Shown here: piece by piece, positions 1-6,381 of the stretch
Layout of the letters: each line of letters starts with the position of its first letter
How positions within the stretch are numbered: position 1 is the stretch's first letter
Assembly (NCBI GenBank): GCA_023416135.1
Contig: JAEZIF010000350.1
Location: 1-12,276, forward strand
DNA: 12,276 bases
Source: Pseudomonadota bacterium
GTDB taxonomy: Bacteria; Pseudomonadota; Alphaproteobacteria; Reyranellales; Reyranellaceae
Reading direction: 5' to 3'
Notes under the pieces: model-generated
What the model saw: the letters and a program-made list of their open reading frames with translations, nothing else
The model's database searches: none
Told to the model about the DNA's origin: nothing
Position numbers and translations under genes: made by a program

Positions 1-1098
1 GATGCCCGGGCCCGACGGCGGCTCGAACACAGTGAGCGTGCCGCCGCCCGGCTTGGCCGAGCCGTCTGCGGTCATGGTCTCCATGTTGACGCGGAGCTGG
101 ATGGCATGCCCGCGCGGCCTGGCCTCGGCGATGCCGGTCTTGGCCAGGGCCACGCCGCCCGCCAGAAGAAGCTGCGTCTTCACCAGATCGACGCCCCATA
201 CCTCCTCGGTGACGGTGTGCTCGACCTGCAGGCGCGGGTTGGCCTCGATGAAGAAAAACTCCTGGCCATCGACCAGGAACTCGAAAGTGCCGAGGCTGCG
301 ATACTTCACGGCCTTGGCCATGGCGACGGCGGCAGCGACGATCTTCTTGCGCAGAGCCGGCGCGAGGCGGGGGCTGGGCGCCACCTCGACGATCTTCTGG
401 CTGCGGCGCTGCACGGTGCATTCGCGTTCGCCCAGGGCGACGATGCCGCCCTTGCCGTCGCCCACGATCTGCACCTCGATGTGGCGCGCACGACCGACCA
501 GGCGCTCGGCATAGAGGTCGCCGTTGCCGAACGCCGACTTGGCCTCGGCTGCGGCGCGCGCGAAGGCATCGGCGAGCTCGCCCTCGTCCTTGATCAGGCG
601 CATGCCGCGCCCCCCGCCACCGGCGATGGCCTTCAGGGCGATGCCGGCCTTCGCGTGCTTCTTGAAGAATGCCGCGGCGCCGGCAAGGTCGACGATGCCG
701 GTGCCCGGCAGGACTGGCACCTTGCTCTTCTGCGCCTGGGCGCGGGCGCGCGCCTTGTCGCCGAACAATTTCAATTGATCGGGCGTCGGGCCGACGAAGG
801 CGATCCTGGCGGCGGCGCAGGCCTGGGCGAAATCGGCGTTCTCCGACAGGAAGCCGTAGCCCGGATGCACGGCGTTGCAGCCTGCCCTCCTGGCGGCATC
901 AATCACCGCCGCGATGTCTAGATAGGCGGCGGCGCCCTTGCCCTTCAGCGCCAGCGCCTCGTCGACCCGGCGAACATGCAACGACGTCGAATCGTCTTCG
1001 GAATGGACGCCGGCGGTGGCGATGCCGAGTTCGGCGGCGGCCTGGGCGATGCGGATGGCGATCTCGCCGCGATTGGCGATCAGGAGTTTCTTGAGCAT
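1..1098 (-). CDS. Biotin carboxylase domain of an acyl-CoA/pyruvate carboxylase (3' end beyond window)
   Basis: Biotin carboxylases use ATP and bicarbonate to carboxylate biotin on a carrier protein or domain, feeding an acetyl-, propionyl-, methylcrotonyl-CoA or pyruvate carboxyltransferase. I read 366 residues, in frame to the left edge with no stop. The N-terminal fold opens with ANRGEIAIRI (8-17) and has HPGYGFLSEN (78-87) and GDK (113-115). The ATP-grasp part has the glycine-rich loop GGGGRGM (160-166), ERECTVQRRSQKIVE (224-238) and EANPRLQVEH (285-294). The last supplies the Glu, Asn and Arg that bind metal and bicarbonate in E. coli AccC. The following segment (GHAIQLRVNMETMTADG) differs from the usual GHAxExRINAEDP. 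I recall that type from long fused carboxylases carrying biotin carboxylase, biotin-carrier and carboxyltransferase parts in one chain, so this may be one; the window ends before that can be seen. The start is the only in-frame ATG ahead of the first motif. No Shine-Dalgarno sequence lies at normal distance. Confidence 0.93.
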   Translation of the reverse strand, partial: MLKKLLIANRGEIAIRIAQAAAELGIATAGVHSEDDSTSLHVRRVDEALALKGKGAAAYLDIAAVIDAARRAGCNAVHPGYGFLSENADFAQACAAARIAFVGPTPDQLKLFGDKARARAQAQKSKVPVLPGTGIVDLAGAAAFFKKHAKAGIALKAIAGGGGRGMRLIKDEGELADAFARAAAEAKSAFGNGDLYAERLVGRARHIEVQIVGDGKGGIVALGERECTVQRRSQKIVEVAPSPRLAPALRKKIVAAAVAMAKAVKYRSLGTFEFLVDGQEFFFIEANPRLQVEHTVTEEVWGVDLVKTQLLLAGGVALAKTGIAEARPRGHAIQLRVNMETMTADGSAKPGGGTLTVFEPPSGPGI

Positions 1099-1111
1099 GT
1101 CGATGCGTTAC

Positions 1112-1124
1112 GGGGTAAAACCCC
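1112..1124. promoter_or_regulatory. Perfect hairpin in a 30-bp divergent intergenic gap
   Basis: GGGGT (1112-1116) and ACCCC (1120-1124) pair perfectly around AAA. The hairpin fills much of the 30 bp (1099-1128) between the divergent starts of the biotin carboxylase and flavodoxin-fold genes. That gap is too short for two ordinary promoters and leaders, so at least one promoter must lie inside the opposite gene, or one transcript is nearly leaderless. The element could be an operator or a structured 5' leader; the sequence does not say which. It could also be chance, since each arm is only 5 bp. Confidence 0.3.
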
Positions 1125-1128
1125 TCCC

Positions 1129-1587
1129 ATGTCGAAAAGGCTGCTCATTGTGGCGCACGCACCGTCGGAGAACACCCTCTCCCTGAGGGCGGCCGTCGAG
1201 CGCGGCGCGCTGGGCGAAACGGGCATCGACGTGAAAGTCGTGGCGCCGCTGCAGGCCGGACCCGACGACGTGCTGGCCGCGCAAGCCGTCGTCCTCGGCA
1301 CGACGGAGAACCTCGGCTACATGAGCGGTGCACTGAAGGATTTCTTCGACCGCTCCTACAATCCGCTGCTCGAGAAGACACAGGGCCTGCCGGTAGCCGT
1401 CTTTATCCGCGCCGGCAGCGACGGCACCGGCACGCGCCGCGGCGTCGAGACCATCCTCACCGGCCTGCGCTGGCGGCTGGTCCAGGAACCGCTGATCTGC
1501 CGGGGCCCCTGGCAGCCCGCCTTCGTCGAACGATGCGAGGAGTTGGGCGCGGCCATGGCGGCGGGGCTGGCCGCCGGCATCTTCTGA
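1129..1587 (+). CDS. Flavodoxin-fold NAD(P)H-dependent oxidoreductase
   Basis: Predicted soluble flavoprotein of 152 residues, near the size of single-domain flavodoxin/NAD(P)H-dependent FMN reductase proteins. It opens with strand beta-1 (KRLLIVAHAPSENT, 3-16), whose S-E-N-T end matches the FMN phosphate loop of flavodoxins. A central LGTTENLGYMSGALKDFFDR matches the conserved stretch in which the chain contacts the flavin ring. Then come a VAVFIRAGSDGTGT strand-loop and a terminal helix. The first residues fit the flavodoxin beta-strand exactly, so I chose the ATG at 1129 although the frame stays open further left, inside the antisense of the biotin carboxylase gene. Only a weak GGGG lies upstream, about 13 bases away. 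The partner and substrate are unknown. A role supplying reduced flavin to the HpaB-like hydroxylase further right is conceivable but not supported by linkage. Confidence 0.85.
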   Translation: MSKRLLIVAHAPSENTLSLRAAVERGALGETGIDVKVVAPLQAGPDDVLAAQAVVLGTTENLGYMSGALKDFFDRSYNPLLEKTQGLPVAVFIRAGSDGTGTRRGVETILTGLRWRLVQEPLICRGPWQPAFVERCEELGAAMAAGLAAGIF

Positions 1588-1589
1588 CA

Positions 1590-1606
1590 GGGCCCCATCA
1601 GGGCCC
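1590..1606. terminator. Possible bidirectional terminator stem between convergent genes
   Basis: GGGCCC occurs at 1590-1595 and again at 1601-1606 around the loop CATCA. It lies just after the oxidoreductase stop and over the stop codon of the convergent DUF4239 gene. Six G/C pairs give a strong stem, but there is no T run on either side, so intrinsic termination is uncertain. Confidence 0.3.
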
Positions 1607-2365
1607 GAGCGATCCCAGCGCGTCGCGCAGGGGATCGGGGGAGATGCGTAACAGGCCGGAAAACGGGTGGTTCAGTTCCAGGGTCAGGAATATCGCAGCC
1701 GAGGCCGAAACGGCGATGATCGCCAGGACGGCGGCGCCGGTCGGGTTGATCGGCGAAAACAGAGTGAAGCTCGCAAACAAGACGATCAGCCAGAGGGTCA
1801 CGATGGCGATCAGGGTCATCGGCATCCCTGCTTCCGCCTCCTCGAACAGGCGCACGCGTATTTCGGTGATCGCCGCAAGGGTTGAGAGCGCGCGAAACTT
1901 CAGGTTTCGCTGGACGTCGTTCTGCGGGTTCAGCCCTTCGACGGCCTCGTAGACCAGATCGCCTTCGACACTCGGCTGGTACGGCGCTCCCGCTTGCGAA
2001 CGAACGGCCCGTTCGCCCCAGATGCGGGCGATCAGGGGCGCCATAGCCCGGCGCTGCACGTCGCGGGCCGCGTCGGCCTCGGGTCCGTAGCGCTTCAACT
2101 GGTTGTCGAGCAGCACGAGCTTGGAGGCAATCTGTCTCACCTCGCTGCGCTGCGTCTCGTAAGCGGTCTTGGAGGACGTGATCAACAGGCCGAGCAGCAG
2201 CGCCGTGATCGTGCCGACGAGACTCGCCCCGAGCCGCACCACGTCCTTCGAATGCTCGTTCAGGTGATGGTGAGGAAGCCTGCGGCGAAGCAGGACACCG
2301 GCGGCGGCGCCGCCCAGCATCAGCAGGGCGGCGAGCAGTGAGACGGCGAGAGCGTTCAATGACAT
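1598..2365 (-). CDS. DUF4239 (bestrophin-like) integral membrane protein
   Basis: Inner-membrane protein of 255 residues and unknown function. There are four hydrophobic segments at about residues 5-25, 44-64, 181-203 and 207-229. A long soluble region separates the second from the third, and this two-plus-two layout is typical of DUF4239. Family-like motifs are LGASLVGTITALLLGLLITSSK at the second helix, the charged YETQRSEVRQIASKLVLLD just after it, and the C-terminal TLELNHPFSGLLRIS, close to the ELDxPFxGLIRIS signature. The start ATG follows the SDR stop by a single base (TGA-A-ATG), so its translation is probably coupled to the SDR. Bestrophins are anion channels, and DUF4239 proteins are often called bestrophin-like, but transport has not been shown for this family as far as I know. 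The link to the SDR could be functional or merely positional. Confidence 0.85.
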   Translation of the reverse strand: MSLNALAVSLLAALLMLGGAAAGVLLRRRLPHHHLNEHSKDVVRLGASLVGTITALLLGLLITSSKTAYETQRSEVRQIASKLVLLDNQLKRYGPEADAARDVQRRAMAPLIARIWGERAVRSQAGAPYQPSVEGDLVYEAVEGLNPQNDVQRNLKFRALSTLAAITEIRVRLFEEAEAGMPMTLIAIVTLWLIVLFASFTLFSPINPTGAAVLAIIAVSASAAIFLTLELNHPFSGLLRISPDPLRDALGSLGP

Positions 2366-2366
2366 T

Positions 2367-3170
2367 TCAATGGGCCGTCCAGCCGCCGTCGACGACCAGG
2401 CCCGCCCCCGTCATGAAGCCCGCATCGTCCGACGCCAGGAACACGATGCCCTTGGCGATGTCGTCGGCAACGCCGAGCCGGCCGATCGGGTGCATGGCGA
2501 GCGTGGTCTGGCGCGCTTTTTCGGTGTCGTTGGTGCCCTGCTGGCGGGCACGCATGGCAAAGGTCTGCTGGCCCATGTCGGTCTCGATGAGGCCGGGATG
2601 GATCGAATTGACCCGGATCTTGTAGCCCTTGCGCCCGAACTCCAGCGCCGTCGACTTGGTGAACAACGTCACGCCGCCCTTGGTCAGCGAATAGAGCGGG
2701 TCGAGCTGCGAGCCGACGAGCCCCGCGATCGATGCGAGGTTGACGATGGCGGCACCGTGCTCGCTCTTCGGCCCGCTCGCCTTCAGATGCGGCAGCGCCG
2801 CGCGCGTGCCCAGCACGACGCCGGTCAGATTTACCGCGACGAGCTTGTTCCATTCGTCGAGCGTGGCGTCCTCGACGCCCTTGCCGTTGAAGACGCCGGC
2901 ATTGTTCACCAGCACGTCGAGCTTGCCGAACTTCTTCACCGTGGCATCCATCGCGGCCGCCCAGCTCGCCTCGCTGGTGACGTCGAGCGAGACATAGAGC
3001 GCCTGGCCGCCCGCCGCCTCGATCTCCTTCGCCGTCTGCCGCCCGCGCTCATCGAGAACGTCGCCGATCGCCACCTTGGCGCCGGCTTGGGCCATGAGCT
3101 TGGCCGTGGCGCCGCCGATGCCGCGTGCCGCGCCCGACAGGAACGCAACCTTGCCGTCAAGCCTGTTCAT
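2367..3170 (-). CDS. Short-chain dehydrogenase/reductase (SDR)
   Basis: Classical SDR of 267 residues, expected to oxidise or reduce an alcohol/ketone with a nicotinamide cofactor in the cytoplasm. The cofactor loop is SGAARGIGG (12-20), of GxxxGxG type. Asp37 at the end of strand beta-2 favours NAD(H) over NADP(H). Other landmarks are NNAG (89-92) and the catalytic set Asn114, Ser147, Tyr160 and Lys164 (YSLTK). The HPGLIETDM motif (191-199) follows, and the chain closes with the usual VVDGGW. All active-site residues are present. The frame is open further upstream, but the ATG at 3170 sits just after AGGAGGAAGG, a near-ideal ribosome site, and matches the family N-terminus. It heads an operon with the DUF4239 gene and diverges from the TTT transporter operon, so a hydroxy- or keto-acid taken up by the transporter is a possible substrate; that is inference. 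Confidence 0.94.
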   Translation of the reverse strand: MNRLDGKVAFLSGAARGIGGATAKLMAQAGAKVAIGDVLDERGRQTAKEIEAAGGQALYVSLDVTSEASWAAAMDATVKKFGKLDVLVNNAGVFNGKGVEDATLDEWNKLVAVNLTGVVLGTRAALPHLKASGPKSEHGAAIVNLASIAGLVGSQLDPLYSLTKGGVTLFTKSTALEFGRKGYKIRVNSIHPGLIETDMGQQTFAMRARQQGTNDTEKARQTTLAMHPIGRLGVADDIAKGIVFLASDDAGFMTGAGLVVDGGWTAH

Positions 3171-3256
3171 CCTTCCTCCTGATCTTTCACCCAGTGCCGA
3201 TTTGGCCCTATGCTGCCCGCCAGAAGAGAAAAAGAAAACTGGGAGGGCCACCGGGC
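3171..3256. promoter_or_regulatory. Divergent promoter region, SDR versus tctB
   Basis: These 86 bp must hold the start signals for both the leftward SDR-DUF4239 operon and the rightward tctBAC operon, unless promoters lie inside genes. I see the SDR ribosome site at 3171-3180, a purine-rich tract AGAAGAGAAAAAGAAAA near 3223-3239, and GGGAGGG (3241-3247) as the tctB ribosome site. No convincing -35/-10 pair or clear palindrome is visible. Confidence 0.45.
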
Positions 3257-3721
3257 ATGCGCCGAGGTCGGCTTGCTGCGACCGGCCTCATGCTGGTCTT
3301 CTGCCTGTTCGCGATCTGGCAGTCGCTGCTGCTGTCGCTGACCGACCGCCTGGGCCCGGGCCCGGGTTTCTTTCCGTTCTGGCTGGGCTTGATCGGCGCC
3401 CTGCTCGCGGCGGCGCTGCTGATCACGACGTTCCGCGAAGCGGCCGATCCTTCCGATGCCGAAACCCGGATCCTGCCACACGGCGAAGGCGGCAAACGCT
3501 GGCTCTTCATCGTGCTGCTGCTGGCTGCCGTCACCCTGGTGATGGATTTCGTCGGCTTCCGGCTCAGCATGCTGGTATTCAACGCGGTGCTGGTGATCGG
3601 GCTCGGCGAGCGGCGCTGGCTGCCGATCGTGCTGTTCTCGGTGCTGGGCAGCTTCGGCGTCTACTACGTCTTCACCACTTGGCTGGACGTGCTCCTGCCG
3701 ACCGGACGGCTGGGGATCTAG
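3257..3721 (+). CDS. tctB: TTT transporter small membrane subunit TctB
   Basis: Small integral membrane component of a tripartite tricarboxylate transporter, which uses the ion gradient to take up carboxylates delivered by a periplasmic Bug protein. It has 154 residues with four predicted membrane segments at about 8-28, 41-59, 82-100 and 103-142 (the last stretch probably two helices). The first loop has LGPGPGFFPFW (32-42), matching the GPGxFP motif of TctB. Poorly conserved sequence between membrane segments (60-80) is usual for TctB. The ATG at 3257 follows GGGAGGG by 9 bases and removes an unlikely soluble N-terminal extension. It is first in the operon; its TAG stop is 3 bases before the tctA start. 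Confidence 0.88.
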   Translation: MRRGRLAATGLMLVFCLFAIWQSLLLSLTDRLGPGPGFFPFWLGLIGALLAAALLITTFREAADPSDAETRILPHGEGGKRWLFIVLLLAAVTLVMDFVGFRLSMLVFNAVLVIGLGERRWLPIVLFSVLGSFGVYYVFTTWLDVLLPTGRLGI

Positions 3722-3724
3722 GCG

Positions 3725-5224
3725 GTGGAATCGCTCGGTCATCTGCTCGCGGGCTTTGCCGCGGCGCTCTCCTGGTACTACCTGATCTACGCGCTGGTGG
3801 GCTGCATCCTCGGCACGCTGATCGGCGTGCTGCCCGGACTGGGACCGGCTGCCGGCACGGCAATCCTGATCCCGCTCACCTTCAGCCTCGACGCCACCGG
3901 CGCCATCATCATGCTGTGCGCCATCTACTACGGCGCGATGTACGGCGGCACCATCACCTCGGTGCTGATCAACGTGCCGGGCGAAGCAGCTTCGGTCGTG
4001 ACCTGTATCGACGGCCACCAGATGGCGCGCCAAGGCCGTGCCGGCTCGGCGCTCGGCATCGCCGCCATCGGCTCGTTCATCGGCGGCACGCTCGCCACCG
4101 TGGCGCTGGTCGTGGTCGCCATGCCGCTGGCCTCGCTCGCCTTGAAGTTCGGCCCCGCCGAATTCTTCGCCCTGATGGTGGCGGGCCTCTGCCTGGTCGT
4201 CGGCCTTGCCGGCAGGAACATCCTGGCCGCACTGCTGATGACCGTGATCGGCCTGCTGCTCGCCATGAGCGGCCTCGATCCGGTGCGCGGCGCCCCGCGC
4301 TTCACCTTCGGCGTCGAGGAGCTCTACGACGGCATCGGCTTCGTGCCGGTGGTGATGGGCCTGTTCGGCATCGCCGAGCTGCTGCTGGCCGCCGAATCGC
4401 GCCAGACCCACATGGTCAGCGCCGAGCTGAAGAGCTGGCTACCGACGCGACAGGAATGCCGCGATTCGGCGGGTGCCATCGGCCGCGGCACGGTCGTGGG
4501 TTTCGTCCTGGGCCTGATCCCCGGCGTCGGCTCGATCGTGCCCACCTTCATGGCCTACGTGCTGGAGAAGCGCGTCTCCAAGACACCGGAGCGCTTTGGC
4601 AAGGGCGCCATCGAGGGCGTGGCCTCGGCAGAGACCGCCAACAACGCCTATGCCAACGCCGCCATGGTGCCGCTGCTGGCCCTCGGCATCCCGAGCTCGC
4701 CCACCATCGCGGTGCTGATGGGCGCCTTCATCGTCAACGGCATCACCCCCGGGCCTTTCCTGTTCAAGGAGCAGCCGGCGCTGGTGTGGACGGTGATCGC
4801 GAGCTTCTTCGTCGGCAACGTGCTGCTGTTGATCCTGAACCTGCCGCTGGTCGGGCTGTGGGCCAAGCTGCTGAAGATCCCCTTCAGCTACATGTGCGGC
4901 GGCGTGCTGATCTTCTGCGTGATCGGCGCCTATGGGTTGAAGCAGAGCCTGTTCGACGTCTGGGTGATGCTGGGCTTCGGCATCGTCGGCTATCTCTTGC
5001 GCAAGCTCGATTTCCCGATAGCCCCCGCCATCCTTGCCCTGATCCTGGGGCCGATGATGGAGAAATCGTTGCGCACGACCCTGGAGATCTCCGGCGGCAG
5101 CTTCGCGATCTTCCTCGACCGCCCCGTGGCGCTCGCCCTGCTGGCGGTCCCGGTGATCGTGATCGGGGCCCTGGCCTTCCGCCCGGCCGCGCTGTCGCCC
5201 CTGCGCGAAAGCGACGTCGAGTGA
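3725..5224 (+). CDS. tctA: TTT transporter large membrane subunit TctA
   Basis: Main translocation subunit of the TTT system, 499 residues, the normal family length, with about ten to twelve hydrophobic segments. The two family repeats are clear. The first is IGVLPGLGPAAGTAILIPLT (33-52), followed by YYGAMYGGTITSVLINVPGE. The second is LGLIPGVGSIVPTF (262-275), followed by GVASAETANNA (298-308) and GIPSSPTIAVLMG (321-333). These proline/glycine-rich loops are thought to form the substrate path. The start is GTG at 3725, 3 bases after the tctB stop, with only a weak ribosome site (GGGGATCTAGG). Its translation is probably coupled to tctB, and no nearby in-frame ATG exists. The tctC start lies 23 bases after its stop. 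The substrate cannot be deduced; characterised systems carry citrate, tartrate, aromatic dicarboxylates and similar acids. Confidence 0.95.
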   Translation: MESLGHLLAGFAAALSWYYLIYALVGCILGTLIGVLPGLGPAAGTAILIPLTFSLDATGAIIMLCAIYYGAMYGGTITSVLINVPGEAASVVTCIDGHQMARQGRAGSALGIAAIGSFIGGTLATVALVVVAMPLASLALKFGPAEFFALMVAGLCLVVGLAGRNILAALLMTVIGLLLAMSGLDPVRGAPRFTFGVEELYDGIGFVPVVMGLFGIAELLLAAESRQTHMVSAELKSWLPTRQECRDSAGAIGRGTVVGFVLGLIPGVGSIVPTFMAYVLEKRVSKTPERFGKGAIEGVASAETANNAYANAAMVPLLALGIPSSPTIAVLMGAFIVNGITPGPFLFKEQPALVWTVIASFFVGNVLLLILNLPLVGLWAKLLKIPFSYMCGGVLIFCVIGAYGLKQSLFDVWVMLGFGIVGYLLRKLDFPIAPAILALILGPMMEKSLRTTLEISGGSFAIFLDRPVALALLAVPVIVIGALAFRPAALSPLRESDVE

Positions 5225-5247
5225 CCGATTTCAAAGGGAGGAGTGAA

Positions 5248-6216
5248 ATGTTGCTTCAACGTCGAACCTTGCTCGCCGCCTCGGCGGCCACTGCCGTCGC
5301 GGGCCCTGCGCTGGCGCAGAACTATCCGCGCCGTGCGGTGCAGCTCATCGTCGCCTTCCCGGCCGGCGGCAGCACCGATGTCGGCGCGCGCATCCTGGCC
5401 GCTGCGGCCGAGAAGGACTTCGGCCAGCCGATCACGGTCGTGAACAAGGCGGGTGCCGGCGGCCAGATCGGCTTCACCGAGGCGGCGCGAGCCCGGCCCG
5501 ACGGCTACACCCTCTGCTTCCTCAACCTGCCGGGCATGAACACCATTACGCTCGATCCCGAGCGTAAGGCGGTGTTCACCGTCGACAGCTTCGTTCCCAT
5601 CATCAACCAGGTGCTCGACCCCGGACTGGTCTGGGTCAAGGGCGACAGCCCCTACAAGACGCTGGCCGACCTGATCGACGCGGCGAAGAAGAACCCCGGC
5701 AAGCTCAGCGCCTGCACCACGGGCATCCTGAGTGACGACCATCTCGCCATCCTGATGATGCAGGAGGCGACGGGGGCGGAGTTCCGCATTGTCCATTTCG
5801 ACGGCGGTGCGCAGCAGATCACCGGCGTGCTCGGCGGCCATGTCGATTGCGCCTTCGACAATGTCGGCGGCGTCTTCAAGCGTGTGCAGTCGGGCGAGTG
5901 CCGCGGACTTTGCGTCACCGACAACGAGCGCTCGAAGTTCCTGCCCAACGTGCCGACGACCAAGGAGCTGGGCTTCCCCACCGTGATCTCCTCCTCGACC
6001 CGCGGCGTCGGCGCGCCCAAGGGCGTGCCGGCCGACGTCGTCAAGGTGATCGAGACCACCTTCCTGAAGGCGATCAACAGCCCGGAGATGAAAGAGAAGA
6101 TGGATGCGGTCGGCCTGGCGCTGAAGCCGATGGTCGGCGCGGAATACGCCAAGTACTACGCCGACCTGCAGGCACAGGCGAAGAAGTACACGGAGTGGGC
6201 GCTGAAGATGCGGTAG
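5248..6216 (+). CDS. tctC: TTT periplasmic solute-binding protein (Bug family)
   Basis: Extracytoplasmic binding protein of 322 residues that captures a carboxylate and hands it to TctAB. The N-terminal signal peptide ends near ALA-QN (21-25). It carries twin arginines (QRRTLLAAS, 4-12), so export could be by Tat or Sec. Mature-protein motifs typical of Bug proteins are VAFPAGGSTDVGAR (35-48), VVNKAGAGGQIG (64-75), DGYTL (85-89) and HFDGGAQQITGVLGGHVDCAF (183-203). These regions form the ligand cleft, where Bug proteins grip a carboxylate through backbone contacts. The ATG at 5248 has AGGGAGGAG (5235-5243) just upstream, stronger than the tctA site, as expected for the subunit needed in excess. 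Being last of tctB-tctA-tctC, it makes the transporter complete. The ligand is unknown. The same frame stays open far upstream through tctA, but that is only a shadow. Confidence 0.95.
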   Translation: MLLQRRTLLAASAATAVAGPALAQNYPRRAVQLIVAFPAGGSTDVGARILAAAAEKDFGQPITVVNKAGAGGQIGFTEAARARPDGYTLCFLNLPGMNTITLDPERKAVFTVDSFVPIINQVLDPGLVWVKGDSPYKTLADLIDAAKKNPGKLSACTTGILSDDHLAILMMQEATGAEFRIVHFDGGAQQITGVLGGHVDCAFDNVGGVFKRVQSGECRGLCVTDNERSKFLPNVPTTKELGFPTVISSSTRGVGAPKGVPADVVKVIETTFLKAINSPEMKEKMDAVGLALKPMVGAEYAKYYADLQAQAKKYTEWALKMR

Positions 6217-6220
6217 AGCG

Positions 6221-6268
6221 GAATGAGATCAGGTGGAACCGCGTGCGCGGTTCCACTTGATCTCATTC
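6221..6268. repeat. Long near-perfect palindrome after tctC (hairpin 1 of 5)
   Basis: Arms at 6221-6243 and 6246-6268 (23 bases each) pair around two bases. The left arm starts GAATGAGATCAGG and the right arm ends TTGATCTCATTC. The only departure is G6232 against T6257, which is still a G-U pair in RNA. It starts five bases after the tctC stop, so it probably protects or terminates the tctBAC transcript. Its length and near-perfection fit a dispersed intergenic palindrome family better than a simple intrinsic terminator, and no T run follows. Confidence 0.75.
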
Positions 6269-6272
6269 GCGC

Positions 6273-6299
6273 GCCCGGTCTGTGCTTGTTTCACCGGGC
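6273..6299. repeat. Inverted repeat (hairpin 2 of 5)
   Basis: GCCCGGT (6273-6279) pairs with ACCGGGC (6293-6299) around 13 bases. The right arm overlaps the first two bases of the next palindrome, so hairpins 2 and 3 are partly alternative structures. Confidence 0.5.
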
Positions 6300-6327
6300 A
6301 TGATGGGTCCAGGTGGACCCATCATGC
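6298..6327. repeat. Perfect palindrome (hairpin 3 of 5)
   Basis: GCATGATGGGTCC (6298-6310) and GGACCCATCATGC (6315-6327) are exact reverse complements around AGGT. That gives a 13-bp perfect stem with a tetraloop in the gap between the convergent tctC and acyl-CoA dehydrogenase genes. Confidence 0.65.
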
Positions 6328-6329
6328 TT

Positions 6330-6351
6330 CAGGCGCGTTCACATGCGCCTG
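6330..6351. repeat. Inverted repeat (hairpin 4 of 5)
   Basis: CAGGCGC (6330-6336) pairs with GCGCCTG (6345-6351) around eight bases. It starts three bases after hairpin 3 ends. Confidence 0.5.
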
Positions 6352-6358
6352 GCGGCCG

Positions 6359-6381
6359 TTGACGCGCTATGAGCGCGTCAA
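6359..6381. terminator. Perfect hairpin over the acyl-CoA dehydrogenase stop (hairpin 5 of 5)
   Basis: TTGACGCGCT (6359-6368) and AGCGCGTCAA (6372-6381) are exact reverse complements around ATG. The stem includes the TAG stop (6367-6369) of the leftward acyl-CoA dehydrogenase gene, so the last codons contribute one arm. It is a candidate 3'-end stabiliser or terminator for that leftward transcript, although no T run follows. Confidence 0.5.

Noticed and set aside
106..921. Long plus-strand frames at the left edge
   Set aside because: They lie opposite the biotin carboxylase, whose full motif set is read on the minus strand to the window edge. The plus-strand products show no recognisable domain.
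3352..3366. GGGCCC repeats making a palindromic G/C run
   Set aside because: It encodes the conserved LGPGPGF motif of TctB, so codon choice explains it.
3167..4411. A 414-codon frame on the minus strand opposite tctB and tctA
   Set aside because: Its product is dominated by His, Gln, Asp and Gly, the usual antisense shadow of hydrophobic membrane genes. It has no ribosome site or family motif, and the tctB/tctA reading is unambiguous.
3076..6216. A single open frame of more than 1,000 codons that ends with the tctC protein
   Set aside because: Upstream of 5248 it runs out of frame through tctB and tctA and gives an Arg/Ala/Gly-rich sequence with no domain. It is open only because stops are rare in high-GC shadows. 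The real protein starts at the ATG after AGGGAGGAG.
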